Assembly: GCF_008039875.1 (NCBI RefSeq)
Contig: NZ_VRUU01000020.1
Location: forward strand, 1 to 61,172
DNA length: 61,172 nt
From: Methylobacterium sp. WL119
GTDB lineage: Bacteria > Pseudomonadota > Alphaproteobacteria > Rhizobiales > Beijerinckiaceae
Direction of reading: 5' to 3'
Part shown: positions 43,374 to 51,917 of the stretch, piece after piece
Position numbering within the stretch: the first letter of the stretch is position 1
How the letters are laid out: each line of letters starts with the position of its first letter
Made by a program: the position numbers and the translations under genes
The notes under the pieces: generated by a model
What the model was told of the DNA's origin: nothing
The model's input: the letters and a program-made list of their open reading frames with translations, nothing else
Database searches by the model: none

Positions 43374-45542
43374 ATGCCGCACGTCGCCGAGATCCTGATC
43401 CCGCTCGCGATCGACACCGCCTACAGCTACGCGGTGCCCGCGGGCCTGGCGCTGGCGGCGGGCGACGTGGTGCAGGTGCCGCTCGGGCCGCGCGAGACGG
43501 TCGGCGTGGTCTGGGGCGTGGCGGAGACGGCGGGCGGCTCGAACCTGCGGCCGGTCACCGGCTATCTCGGCGTGGCTCCGCTCTCCGAGCCGCTGCGCAG
43601 GCTGGTGGACTGGATCGCGCGCTACACCCTGGCCCCGAAGGGCTCGGCCCTCGCCATGGTGCTGCGCCTGCCCGACGAGGCGGCCGCCGCCGAGGTGGTC
43701 CGCGTCGGCGTCCGCACCACCGGCAAGCTCCCGGCCCGCCCGACCAAGGCCCGGGACAAGGTTCTGGCGGTCGCCGCCGACGGCGAGATCCGGGGCAAGA
43801 GCGTGCTCGCCAAGACGGCCGAGGTCTCGCTCTCGGTGATCGACGGGCTGATCGACGACGGCGCGCTGGAGACGGTGGCGCTCGCGCCCGAGCCGGTGGC
43901 GCTCCCCCCCGATCCGGAGTTCCCGCGGGTGCCGCTGTCGGAGGCGCAAGCCGCGGCGGTCGCGGACCTGGTCGCCGCCCCCGCGGAGGCGGGCGGGAGC
44001 GGCGCCGTCCTGCTCGAGGGCGTCACCGGCTCGGGCAAGACCGAGGTCTACTTCGAGGCGGTGGCGGAGTGCGTCCGCTCAGGCGGGCAGGCGCTGATCC
44101 TGATGCCCGAGATCGCGCTGACGGCGCAGTTTCTCGACCGCTTCGCCCAGCGCTTCGGCGTCCGTCCGGCGGCCTGGCATTCCGGCATCGGCGGGCGGCG
44201 GCGCGAGCGGCTGCGCGCCGGGGTCGCGGCCGGCGAGGTCCGGGTGGTGGTCGGCGCCCGCTCGGCCCTGTTCCTGCCGTTCCGGAAGCTCGGCCTGATC
44301 GTGGTCGATGAGGAGCACGAGAGCGCCTACAAGCAGGAGGACGGCGTGCACTACCACGCCCGCGACATGGCCGTGGTGCGGGCCAAGCTCGAGGGCTGCC
44401 CGGTGGTGCTGGCCTCGGCGACGCCCTCGATCGAGACGCGGGTCAACGTCGAGCGCGGGCGCTACCGGCGCGTGCGGCTGCCCGAGCGCTTCGGCGGCCG
44501 CCGCCTGCCCGACATCCAGGCGATCGACATGCGCCTCGACAAGCCGGAGCGCGGGCGCTTCCTGTCGCCGCCGATGATCAACGCGGTGAAGGCCAACCTC
44601 GCCGCCGGCGAGCAGGCGCTGCTGTTCCTCAACCGCCGCGGCTACGCGCCGTTGACGCTGTGCCGCGCCTGCGGCCACCGCTACCAGTGCCGGAACTGCT
44701 CGACCTGGCTGGTCGAGCACCGCTTCCGCAAGGCCCTGGTCTGCCACCAGTGCGGCTACAGTGAGCGCCGGCCGGACGCCTGCACGGAATGCGGCACCTT
44801 CGACAACCTCACCCCCTGCGGCCCCGGGGTCGAGCGCATCGCGGAGGAGGCCGCCGAGCTTTTCCCGGATCGCCGGATCATCGTGCTGTCGAGCGACTTT
44901 CCCGGCGGCGCCGAGCGGCTTCGGATGGAGCTCGAGGCGGTGGCGGCGGGCGAATGCGACATCGTCATCGGCACCCAGCTCGTGGCCAAGGGCCACAACT
45001 TTCCGCACCTGACGCTCGTCGGCGTGCTCGACGCCGATATCGGCCTGACCTCGGGCGATCCGCGGGCGGCCGAACGCACCTTCCAGCTGCTGCAGCAGGT
45101 GACCGGCCGCGCCGGCCGCGGCGAAAGGCCGGGCCGCGCGCTGGTGCAAACCTACCAGCCCGAGCACCCCGTGATCGCGGCCCTGCTGTCGGGCGATTCG
45201 GAGCGCTTCTACGAGGAGGAGATCGCCGCCCGCGAGGCGGCCGGCCTGCCGCCGTTCGGGCGGCTCGCGGCGCTGATCGTCTCCGCCAACGACCGCGCGG
45301 CGGCCGAGGCCCACGGGCAGGCGCTGGCCCGGGCCGCCGAGCCGCCGGACGGCGTGATGGTGCTCGGGCCCGCCGAGGCGCCGCTGGCGCTGGTGCGCGG
45401 GCGCTACCGCTTCCGCCTCCTGGTCAAGACCGAGCGCAACGTCGACCTGCAGAGCTACCTGCGCGACTGGCTGGCGCGCGGGCCGAAGGTGCGCGGCAAC
45501 GTGCGCGTCGCGATCGACGTCGACCCGCAGAGCTTTTTGTAG
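43374..45542 (+). CDS. priA: Primosomal protein N prime (replication restart helicase)
   Basis: The 722-residue helicase reloads the replisome at stalled forks. It has an N-terminal DNA-binding domain, Walker A GVTGSGKT (216-223), a DEEH box in VVDEEHESAYKQ, a zinc domain with eight cysteines (CRACGHRYQCRNC, CHQCGY, CTECG...CGPG), and helicase motifs near GTQLVAKGHNFPHLTLVGVLDAD. The length is typical. The helicase and zinc sites are all intact. Confidence 0.97.
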   Translation: MPHVAEILIPLAIDTAYSYAVPAGLALAAGDVVQVPLGPRETVGVVWGVAETAGGSNLRPVTGYLGVAPLSEPLRRLVDWIARYTLAPKGSALAMVLRLPDEAAAAEVVRVGVRTTGKLPARPTKARDKVLAVAADGEIRGKSVLAKTAEVSLSVIDGLIDDGALETVALAPEPVALPPDPEFPRVPLSEAQAAAVADLVAAPAEAGGSGAVLLEGVTGSGKTEVYFEAVAECVRSGGQALILMPEIALTAQFLDRFAQRFGVRPAAWHSGIGGRRRERLRAGVAAGEVRVVVGARSALFLPFRKLGLIVVDEEHESAYKQEDGVHYHARDMAVVRAKLEGCPVVLASATPSIETRVNVERGRYRRVRLPERFGGRRLPDIQAIDMRLDKPERGRFLSPPMINAVKANLAAGEQALLFLNRRGYAPLTLCRACGHRYQCRNCSTWLVEHRFRKALVCHQCGYSERRPDACTECGTFDNLTPCGPGVERIAEEAAELFPDRRIIVLSSDFPGGAERLRMELEAVAAGECDIVIGTQLVAKGHNFPHLTLVGVLDADIGLTSGDPRAAERTFQLLQQVTGRAGRGERPGRALVQTYQPEHPVIAALLSGDSERFYEEEIAAREAAGLPPFGRLAALIVSANDRAAAEAHGQALARAAEPPDGVMVLGPAEAPLALVRGRYRFRLLVKTERNVDLQSYLRDWLARGPKVRGNVRVAIDVDPQSFL

Positions 45543-45622
45543 GCGACCGGGATCGCGTTTTGTAGGAAGGTGCGGCGCCGCCGAAGTCCCGACCGGCGGC
45601 GTCCATTTCAGGAGCGCGCATC

Positions 45623-45982
45623 GTGCTGAGCTACACCAAGAAGCCCGAGTCCAGCGTCGCCGAGATCGTGGTCGACGGGAAGATCACGGACGAGGAGATG
45701 AACGCGGTGATGACCGCGATGAAGGCCGACCTCGACAAGGGCGGCAAGCTCAAGCTGCTGGAGGACATCCGCGCCTTCGAGGGCATGGAGCCGGCCGCCT
45801 TCTTCAAGGACCCGCGCTTCGGCCTGTCGATGATGAAGGGCATCAGCCACGTGGCGCTCGTCACCGACGCGCAGTGGCTCAAGGTCGTCGCCGAGACCTT
45901 CGGCTTCGTCTCGCCGGCCCAGATCAAGGTGTTCGAGCGCGCCCGCCTCGACGAGGCCCGCACCTGGCTCGCCGCCGCCTGA
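45623..45982 (+). CDS. SpoIIAA-like STAS-domain protein
   Basis: The 119-residue protein matches the SpoIIAA-like family (STAS fold): VAEIVVDGKITDEEMNAVMTAMKADL, LLEDIRAFEGMEPAAFFKD, ISHVALVTDAQWLK and a C-terminal ERARLDEARTWL helix. Unlike anti-sigma factor antagonists, these proteins lack the conserved phospho-serine region and their role is unknown. The start is GTG 45623 preceded by AGGAGCGCGCATC. Confidence 0.82.
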   Translation: MLSYTKKPESSVAEIVVDGKITDEEMNAVMTAMKADLDKGGKLKLLEDIRAFEGMEPAAFFKDPRFGLSMMKGISHVALVTDAQWLKVVAETFGFVSPAQIKVFERARLDEARTWLAAA

Positions 45983-46015
45983 GCGGCGAGAAACCGTCCT
46001 GAGGCGGCCTGCCGC

Positions 46016-46405
46016 CTACTCGGCCTGGGCGGTGCGCGTGGTGTTGCGTCGCGCCGTCCAGCGGCCGGAGCACAAAGCCGAGACCTTCCAGGTCCCGGCC
46101 CCGCCCTGCGCCTGCAGCCGACCCGAGGCCGCGCCGCTCGCGGCGCCGTTCGAGACGCTCAGGCCCACCGTCCCGTCAGCCCCGACCTGCCCGCTGACCC
46201 GGGCGGCCGTCGCCGCCGACGCGGCGCGCACCTGCCCGTCGCGGATCGCGACTGAGGTGCTGTAGCGCGCGTCGCACAGGCCGCTCTCGGTCACGAGATC
46301 GACGGCCCAGGTCCCGTTGAAGGCCCCCGGCTCGCCGGCGGCGGCCGACGTGAGGATCGCGCCCGAGAGGAGGCCGACGAGGGCGATCGGGGTGAGCTTC
46401 GACAT
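46016..46405 (-). CDS. Small secreted protein, unknown
   Basis: The 129-residue protein has a signal peptide (MSKLTPIALVGLLSGAILTSAAAGE) and a mature beta-rich region, GTWAVDLVTESGLCDARYSTSVAIRDG, with two cysteines (CDAR and CSGRW) that probably pair. No known domain was recognised. A periplasmic or secreted role is all that can be said. It is convergent with the SpoIIAA-like gene. Confidence 0.68.
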   Translation of the reverse strand: MSKLTPIALVGLLSGAILTSAAAGEPGAFNGTWAVDLVTESGLCDARYSTSVAIRDGQVRAASAATAARVSGQVGADGTVGLSVSNGAASGAASGRLQAQGGAGTWKVSALCSGRWTARRNTTRTAQAE

Positions 46406-46725
46406 TCAGGACCTTGCTGTTGAGCGGGAGCGGCCGGCGGACGGACCGTCGGGGTGCCGGGGAATCAAACCTCGGCTCTACATCTTGTGCGGTGACGCGC
46501 AGGTGAACGACGGAAACGGCAAGAGTATAACGACGCGCGCGAGCGCCGGATACAAGCTGGACCGTTTACGCAAGCCGGCGATGACTGGACGCGCCCCGTC
46601 GGATCCTTGCCACGCTTTCGCAAGCCGGTTCGCTGAACGGGATGGCCTGCGCTGGACCGCTCTTGAGACGCTCTTCAGCGCGATCGAGGGCGTGGCCGAC
46701 CGCGCGGTCGCGCGCCGCACGGTCA
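46406..46725. other. 320-bp intergenic region without recognised feature
   Basis: Both strands were read. No coding frame with a ribosome binding site, no tRNA and no clear hairpin was found between the secreted protein gene and the end of the LRR kinase gene. Confidence 0.5.
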
Positions 46726-48036
46726 TCACCCGACGGCGCGCACCACCTCCGCCATCGCCGGGCGCGCGCCGACCTCCGCCTGCACGCAGGCGCGCTCGAG
46801 ATCGCGCAGGGCCGCCGCCTCCGGGAAATCGGCGGGCGCACGGTCCAGCACCTCGCCGATCAGCAGCCCGAAGGCGCGGACCTCGACCCGCTGCAGGGCT
46901 ACGCCGGACGGCCCGTCGGGCAGCACCGAGGCCGCGCCGAAATCGCTGAGCACCGCCTCGCCGGTGGCGGCGTCCCACAGGATGTTGTGGCCGTAGACGT
47001 CGCCGTGCAGCAGCCCGCGCGCGTGGAGATGGGCGAGGCCCGCGGCGAGGCCGCGGACGAGGCGCAGCAGCGCCGCCGGGGCGAGGCGCAGGGCCGGGTC
47101 GTAGACGTCGCGGCTGCAGCTCGCGAGGCTCGGCGGCCCGGCGAGCACGCGCCGGTCCGGCGGCAGGAGCGGCATCAGCAGCCCGTCGGTCCCGTCCGGG
47201 TGGCCGGTGATCCGCCCGAGCGCGCCGGTGAGGTTCGGGTGCGCCCCGGCCGCGAGGCAGGCCTCCATCTCCCGCTCGGGCAGGCCGTCGCTTGTCATCG
47301 TCCCCTTGAACAGCTTGAGCGCGACCGGCCGCGGCGGCGCGGTGCCGCCGGGGCGCCACAGCGCGCGGTGCACCCGGCCCGACGTGCCCTCGCCGAGGAG
47401 CGCGCCCGCGTCGAGGTCGGCGAACGGGACCAGGGCGGCCGAGGCTCGCGGCGCATCGCCCTCGAACGCGTTGCCGGCCCAGGAGATCCAGGCGAGGGCG
47501 GGGAGGGCCGGAAGCCAGGCGGGCAGCGCGTCGAGGCGGTTGGCCGCGAGACGGATCAGCTCGAGGTCGTCGCAGCCCGCCAGGCTGTCCGGAAGGCTGC
47601 GCAGGCGATTGCCCGAGAGCATCAGCTTCCGCAGCCGCGGCCGGTGCCCGAGCGCGTCGGGCAGGTGCGCGATCCTGTTGTCGGTGAGCGTCAGCCAGCG
47701 CAGGCGCGGCGGCAGCGCCTCGCCCGGCACCTCCGCGAGGCCGCAGCCGCGAAACCCGACCTGGCTCAGCGCCCTGCAATCCCCCAGGACCGGCGGCAAC
47801 GTCGCGAACGGGTTGCCCGAGCAGAACAGCACCTGCAGCCGCGTCAGGCGGCCGAGATCGTCGGGGAGGGCGGTGAGCGCGTTGCCCGAGAGGTCGAGCA
47901 CTTCCAGCGTGTCGGCCAGCCCGAAGATCTCGGGCGGGAGCACGGTCAGGCCGGCGGCCGGCAGGCGCAAGGTGCGCGCCCCGGCAAGGTCGCCCCGGCG
48001 GAGGGCGTCGAGGGTGTCGTGCGTCGCGTCCTGCAT
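46726..48036 (-). CDS. Leucine-rich repeat protein kinase
   Basis: The 436-residue protein has about seven leucine-rich repeats in residues 10-205 (LEVLDLSGNALTALPDDLGRL type, each about 23 residues) followed by a Ser/Thr kinase domain (about 210-436). The kinase has a glycine loop LGEGTSGRVH, an invariant-lysine ALKLFKG, the catalytic HGDVYGHNIL (Asp present, Lys replaced by Tyr-Gly) and DFGAA. The layout is eukaryote-like, with repeats N-terminal to the kinase and no membrane segment, so it should act in the cytoplasm. It is divergent from the GTA cluster. The ATG at 48036 has only a weak ribosome binding site. Confidence 0.85.
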   Translation of the reverse strand: MQDATHDTLDALRRGDLAGARTLRLPAAGLTVLPPEIFGLADTLEVLDLSGNALTALPDDLGRLTRLQVLFCSGNPFATLPPVLGDCRALSQVGFRGCGLAEVPGEALPPRLRWLTLTDNRIAHLPDALGHRPRLRKLMLSGNRLRSLPDSLAGCDDLELIRLAANRLDALPAWLPALPALAWISWAGNAFEGDAPRASAALVPFADLDAGALLGEGTSGRVHRALWRPGGTAPPRPVALKLFKGTMTSDGLPEREMEACLAAGAHPNLTGALGRITGHPDGTDGLLMPLLPPDRRVLAGPPSLASCSRDVYDPALRLAPAALLRLVRGLAAGLAHLHARGLLHGDVYGHNILWDAATGEAVLSDFGAASVLPDGPSGVALQRVEVRAFGLLIGEVLDRAPADFPEAAALRDLERACVQAEVGARPAMAEVVRAVG

Positions 48037-48145
48037 CGTCGGTCGGCGCTCCGGCCCGCCTGGGAAGCCGGCCTCGTCGCACGAACCGGGATCCCGCAGC
48101 AAACGCCTAAGAGAAGGAAAAAATATCGTTCTCAGGATTAAGAGC

Positions 48146-48174
48146 TTGACATCGGCACGCTCCTCCGGCATAAG
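48146..48174 (+). promoter_or_regulatory. Probable promoter of the GTA cluster
   Basis: TTGACA at 48146-48151, a 17-bp spacer and CATAAG at 48169-48174 form a good housekeeping-type promoter. It points at GTA g1, whose ATG is about 48 bases further on. It lies in an AT-rich patch between the divergent LRR kinase gene and the GTA. Confidence 0.55.
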
Positions 48175-48221
48175 AACCGCACGCTCCAGAAGTGTGACGA
48201 GACGGTCTCGGGAGGCGGCGG

Positions 48222-48803
48222 ATGGGCAGCGCAACCGGGGCCGTCCCACCGGAGGTCGTCGCCGCCGTGGAACGGCTGGTGCGGCACGGCGAGGCCAGCC
48301 TCGCGCGGATCGCCGCCGCCGCCGGGCTCCCGCAGACGACCGTGACGGGCTGGATGCGCGATCGCGGATGGGCGCGGACGTGCCCGGTCCGCCCGCGCGG
48401 GACCGACGACATCCTGGCCGATCTCGCCGCCCTCGAACGGTGCGGCGATCCGGTGCGCGTGCCCGCCGACCTCCCGGTGCTGCGGCGGCGGCTGCGTGCG
48501 CATATCGGCCGGCAGATCGCGACGTTCGATGCGGCTCTGCGCGGCGAGGGGGCGGCGGTGATCGATTCCGCGCGGACCCTGCGCGATCTCGGGGGCCTCA
48601 AGCGCCTGCTCGACGACCTCGCCGCCGACGATCCCGCTAGCGAAGGGGAGGGCGATGGCGACGGCCGAACCCCTTCCGCCCTCGACCTTCCGGGCCTCCG
48701 CGCGGAGATCGCGCGCCGCTATGGAGGATGCCGCGGCGACCGGCCGGATGGCCGCCTTTCTGGCGAGCCTGCCGCCGCCGCTCCTCCGGGCGCTGGCGCT
48801 TGA
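48222..48803 (+). CDS. GTA small terminase-like protein (RcGTA g1 position)
   Basis: The 193-residue protein has an N-terminal helix-turn-helix (SLARIAAAAGLPQTTVTGWMRDRGW, in part), as in small terminase subunits that recognise packaging DNA, then a helical region (LPVLRRRLRAHIGRQIATFDAAL) for oligomerisation. The Gly/Asp/Ala-rich C-terminus overlaps the start of the large terminase gene in another frame by 149 bases. The ATG follows GGGAGGCGGCGG. It is the first gene of the GTA operon; RcGTA g1 is shorter, so the C-terminal part may be non-essential. Confidence 0.72.
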   Translation: MGSATGAVPPEVVAAVERLVRHGEASLARIAAAAGLPQTTVTGWMRDRGWARTCPVRPRGTDDILADLAALERCGDPVRVPADLPVLRRRLRAHIGRQIATFDAALRGEGAAVIDSARTLRDLGGLKRLLDDLAADDPASEGEGDGDGRTPSALDLPGLRAEIARRYGGCRGDRPDGRLSGEPAAAAPPGAGA

Positions 48804-50025
48804 CTGGCTGCACCAGGCGCGGCCCGACCAGCTTCCGCCGCCCTGGGAGGACGACTGGACCACCTGGGCGGTGATCGGCGGCCGCGGCTGCGGCAAGACG
48901 CGGACGGGGGCGGAGTGGGTCGACGCGCTCGCCCGCGGCGACCCGGCCTTCACCGACAGGGCGATCGGCCGGATCGCGCTCGTCGGCGAGACCTTCGCCG
49001 ACGTGCGCGACGTGATGGTCGAGGGCCCGTCGGGCCTGCTCGGGCTGCCCGAGCGCGGCAGCCGCCCGCGCTGGTCGCCGAGCCGGCGCCGGGTCGAGTG
49101 GGCGAACGGGGCGGTGGCGTCGGCGTTCTCGGCCGAGGAGCCGGATTCCCTGCGCGGCCCACAATTCGGCGCGGCGTGGTCGGACGAGATCGCCAAGTGG
49201 CGCCGGCCGGATGCCGCCTTCGACATGCTGCAATTCGGGCTGCGGCTGGGCGCCCGCCCGCGCAACCTCGTCACCACCACGCCGCGGCCGATCCCGCTGA
49301 TCCGCCGGCTGATCGCCGACCCGCGCTGCGTGGTCACGAAGGCCCGCACCGCCGACAACGCCCGAAACCTCGCCCCCGCCTTCCTGGAGGCGGTGGTCGG
49401 GCGCTACGCCGGCACCCGCCTCGGGCGGCAGGAGCTCGACGGCGAGCTGATCGACGACCGGGCCGACGCCCTGTGGACGCGCGAGACGATCGAGGCGGCC
49501 CGCGTCGCCGCGGCACCCGATCTGTCCCGCATCGTCGTCGCGGTCGACCCGCCGGCGAGCTCAGGCCGCTCGGCCGATGCCTGCGGGATCGTCGCGGTCG
49601 GGGCGTTGGGCGAGACCGCCTACGTGCTCGCCGACGCGACGGTGGCGCGCGCCAGCCCGCAGGCCTGGGCCAACGCCGCGCTCGCGCTCTACCACCGCCT
49701 CGGCGCCGACGGGCTCGTGGTCGAGGTCAACCAGGGCGGCGAGATGGCCACCGCCGTGCTCGCCCAGTGCGATCCGGCGGTGCCGGTGACCCCGGTGCGC
49801 GCCACACGGGGAAAATACCTGCGGGCCGAGCCGGTCTCGCTGCTCTACGCGCAAGCGCGCGTCCGCCACGTCGGGGCGCTGCCGGCGCTCGAGGACGAGC
49901 TGTGCGATTTCGGGGCGGACGGGCTCTCGTCCGGCGCCTCGCCCGACCGCCTCGACGCCCTGGTCTGGGCGGTGACGCACCTGCTGCTCGCGCCCCGCGC
50001 CGAGCCGCGCATCCGCAGCTTCTGA
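48655..50025 (+). CDS. GTA large terminase (g2)
   Basis: The 456-residue packaging motor has a Walker A-like GGRGCGKTRTG (about 75-85), the Walker B region AAWSDEIAKW, and a C-terminal nuclease fold starting IVVAVDPPAS with the later VVEVNQGGEM. It cuts and pumps DNA into the prohead. The ATG at 48655 has GGGGAGGGCG upstream, which supports the start despite overlap with g1; starts at 48721 and 48748 are alternatives. The frame is intact. Confidence 0.95.
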   Translation: MATAEPLPPSTFRASARRSRAAMEDAAATGRMAAFLASLPPPLLRALALDWLHQARPDQLPPPWEDDWTTWAVIGGRGCGKTRTGAEWVDALARGDPAFTDRAIGRIALVGETFADVRDVMVEGPSGLLGLPERGSRPRWSPSRRRVEWANGAVASAFSAEEPDSLRGPQFGAAWSDEIAKWRRPDAAFDMLQFGLRLGARPRNLVTTTPRPIPLIRRLIADPRCVVTKARTADNARNLAPAFLEAVVGRYAGTRLGRQELDGELIDDRADALWTRETIEAARVAAAPDLSRIVVAVDPPASSGRSADACGIVAVGALGETAYVLADATVARASPQAWANAALALYHRLGADGLVVEVNQGGEMATAVLAQCDPAVPVTPVRATRGKYLRAEPVSLLYAQARVRHVGALPALEDELCDFGADGLSSGASPDRLDALVWAVTHLLLAPRAEPRIRSF

Positions 50026-50065
50026 TGCCGGCCCACGCGACTGCGGGGCGGCGGCCATCCGCCGG

Positions 50066-50091
50066 GCCTCATGGGTTTCGACCCATGAGGC
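50066..50091. promoter_or_regulatory. Perfect hairpin with TTCG loop between terminase and portal
   Basis: GCCTCATGGGT-TTCG-ACCCATGAGGC is an 11-bp perfect stem closed by a TTCG tetraloop, one of the most stable RNA loops. It lies in the 98-bp gap after the terminase stop and 32 bases before the portal start. It could be an RNase processing or mRNA stability site. Confidence 0.75.
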
Positions 50092-50123
50092 GTCGGACAA
50101 CACGCATCTCGAGGAGGCGCCCG

Positions 50124-51296
50124 ATGCCGACCCTGCTGACGAGGCTGGCGCGGGCCGCCGGCTACGTGCCGGCCGTGAAGGCGGCCCCGCTCTCCGGGCC
50201 GAGCGTCGCCCTCTACGGGGACGCCCGCGCCGTCTGGACCGCGCGCGACGGCACCGCGCTCGCCCGCGAGGGCTACCAGCGCAACGCCGTGGTCCACCGC
50301 GCCGTGCGGCTCGTCGCCGAGGGCGCCGCGTCGATCCCGCTGGTCGTCACCGGCGCGGAGGCGGCCGACCACCCGATCGCCGCGCTGCTGGCGCGGCCGA
50401 ACCCGCGCGAGGGCAGCACCCGCCTGCTGGAGACCCTGTACGGGCACCTGATGGTGTCCGGGAACGCCTATCTCGAGGCGGTGTCGCTCGACGGGATCCC
50501 GCGCGCCCTGTTCGCGCTGCGCCCCGACCGGATGCGGGTGGTGCCGGGGCCCGACGGCTGGCCGGCCGGCTACGTCTACGAGGTCGGCGGCCGCCGCGTC
50601 GCCTACGACGAGTCCGGCGCCGTGCCGCCGATCCTGCATCTCGCCCTGTTCCACCCCACCGACGACCATTACGGCCTGTCGCCGATGGAGGCGGCCGCGA
50701 TCTCCCTCGACATCCACAACGCGGCCGGGGCCTGGAACAAGGCGCTGCTCGACAACGCGGCGCGCCCCTCCGGCGCGCTGGTCTTCGCCGGTGCCGGGGC
50801 GAGCTTGAGCGAGGCGCAGTTCGTGCGGCTGAAAGCCGAGCTGGAGGCGAACTACCAGGGCGCCGGCAATGCCGGGCGGCCGCTGCTGCTCGAAGGCGGG
50901 CTCGACTGGAAGCCGCTGGCGCTGTCGCCCAAGGAGATGGACTTCGTCGAGGCGAAGGCCGCGGCCGCGCGCGAGATCGCCCTGGCCTTCGGCGTGCCGC
51001 CGCTGCTCCTCGGGCTTCCGGGCGACAACACCCACGCCAACTACGCCGAGGCCAACCGCGCCTTCTACCGCCAGACCCTGGTGCCGCTCGCCCGCCGCAC
51101 GGCGGAGGCGCTCGCGCACTGGCTCGCGCCGGCCTTCGGCGACGTCCGCCTCGAGCCGGATCTCGACGCGATCGAGGCGCTGGCCAGCGAGCGCGAGTCG
51201 CTGTGGCGTCGGGTGCAGGCGGCCGACTTCCTGACGAAGGCCGAGAAGCGCGCGGCGGTGGGCTACCCGCCCGAAGCCCCGGAGCCCGGGGCCTGA
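50124..51296 (+). CDS. GTA portal protein (g3), HK97 type
   Basis: The 390-residue protein matches HK97-family portal proteins: VVHRAVRLVAEGAASIPLVV, HLMVSGNAYLEAV, HPTDDHYGLSPMEAAAISL and the C-terminal AFGVPPLLLGLPGDNTHANYAEANRAFYRQTL in pieces. Portals form the dodecameric ring through which DNA enters the head. The start has GAGGAGGCGCCCG upstream. It is followed after 47 bp by the prohead protease. Confidence 0.95.
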   Translation: MPTLLTRLARAAGYVPAVKAAPLSGPSVALYGDARAVWTARDGTALAREGYQRNAVVHRAVRLVAEGAASIPLVVTGAEAADHPIAALLARPNPREGSTRLLETLYGHLMVSGNAYLEAVSLDGIPRALFALRPDRMRVVPGPDGWPAGYVYEVGGRRVAYDESGAVPPILHLALFHPTDDHYGLSPMEAAAISLDIHNAAGAWNKALLDNAARPSGALVFAGAGASLSEAQFVRLKAELEANYQGAGNAGRPLLLEGGLDWKPLALSPKEMDFVEAKAAAAREIALAFGVPPLLLGLPGDNTHANYAEANRAFYRQTLVPLARRTAEALAHWLAPAFGDVRLEPDLDAIEALASERESLWRRVQAADFLTKAEKRAAVGYPPEAPEPGA

Positions 51297-51343
51297 GGCT
51301 CCGGCGCAGCCCGATCTTTCCCTGCCCGCCACGGGAGACCGCC

Positions 51344-51832
51344 ATGGACGGCCACTTCACCGGCTATGCCAGCCTGTTCGGCGTGCCCGACCTCGGGCGC
51401 GACATCGTGCAGGCGGGGGCCTTCGCCGCGAGCCTGCGGCAGCGCGGCGCCGCCGGCGTGCGGATGCTGTGGCAGCACGATCCCGCCGAGCCGATCGGGC
51501 GCTGGCAGGCGCTCGCCGAGGATGGGCGCGGCCTGCGCGTCGAGGGTCGCCTCAACCTCGCGGTGCAGCGGGCGCGCGAGATCGACGCGCTGATGCGGGA
51601 CGGCGCCCTCGACGGTCTGTCGATCGGCTTCCGCACCCTGGAGGCGCGCCCGCGCGGCGGCTTTCGGCAACTGCACGCGGTGGATCTCTGGGAGATCTCC
51701 CTGGTGACCTTCCCGCTGCAGCCGGGGGCGCGCGTCGCGAACGCCCCGCTGCCGGCGGAACTGCGCGCCTTCGCCCGGCGCCTCGCGCCGGTGCGTGCCG
51801 CCGGGCGCTCCGCCACCCCCGCCGGGTGGTGA
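51344..51832 (+). CDS. GTA prohead protease (g4), HK97 type
   Basis: The 162-residue serine protease has the family active-site histidine H45 in LWQHDPAEPIG and S93 in GLSIGFRT, and the motif VDLWEISLVTFP. It cleaves the N-terminal delta domain of the capsid protein during head maturation. The ATG at 51344 follows GGGAGACCGCC and matches the family N-terminus (F-x-G-Y-A-S-x-F). The capsid gene follows 85 bp later, with a hairpin repeat in between. Confidence 0.93.
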   Translation: MDGHFTGYASLFGVPDLGRDIVQAGAFAASLRQRGAAGVRMLWQHDPAEPIGRWQALAEDGRGLRVEGRLNLAVQRAREIDALMRDGALDGLSIGFRTLEARPRGGFRQLHAVDLWEISLVTFPLQPGARVANAPLPAELRAFARRLAPVRAAGRSATPAGW

Positions 51833-51850
51833 GAGGCGGCGGGCGCCCAC

Positions 51851-51880
51851 GTTCTTCCCTCCCCCGCAGAGGGGGAGGGA
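51851..51880. repeat. C/G-rich hairpin repeat, copy 4
   Basis: CTTCCCTCCCCC-GCAGA-GGGGGAGGGA, in the gap between prohead protease and capsid genes, is almost the same as copy 3. It lies 37 bases before the capsid ATG. Confidence 0.85.
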
Positions 51881-51917
51881 TCCGCGCGTAACTTTTCATT
51901 CCAACGGTGAGGCTCAC

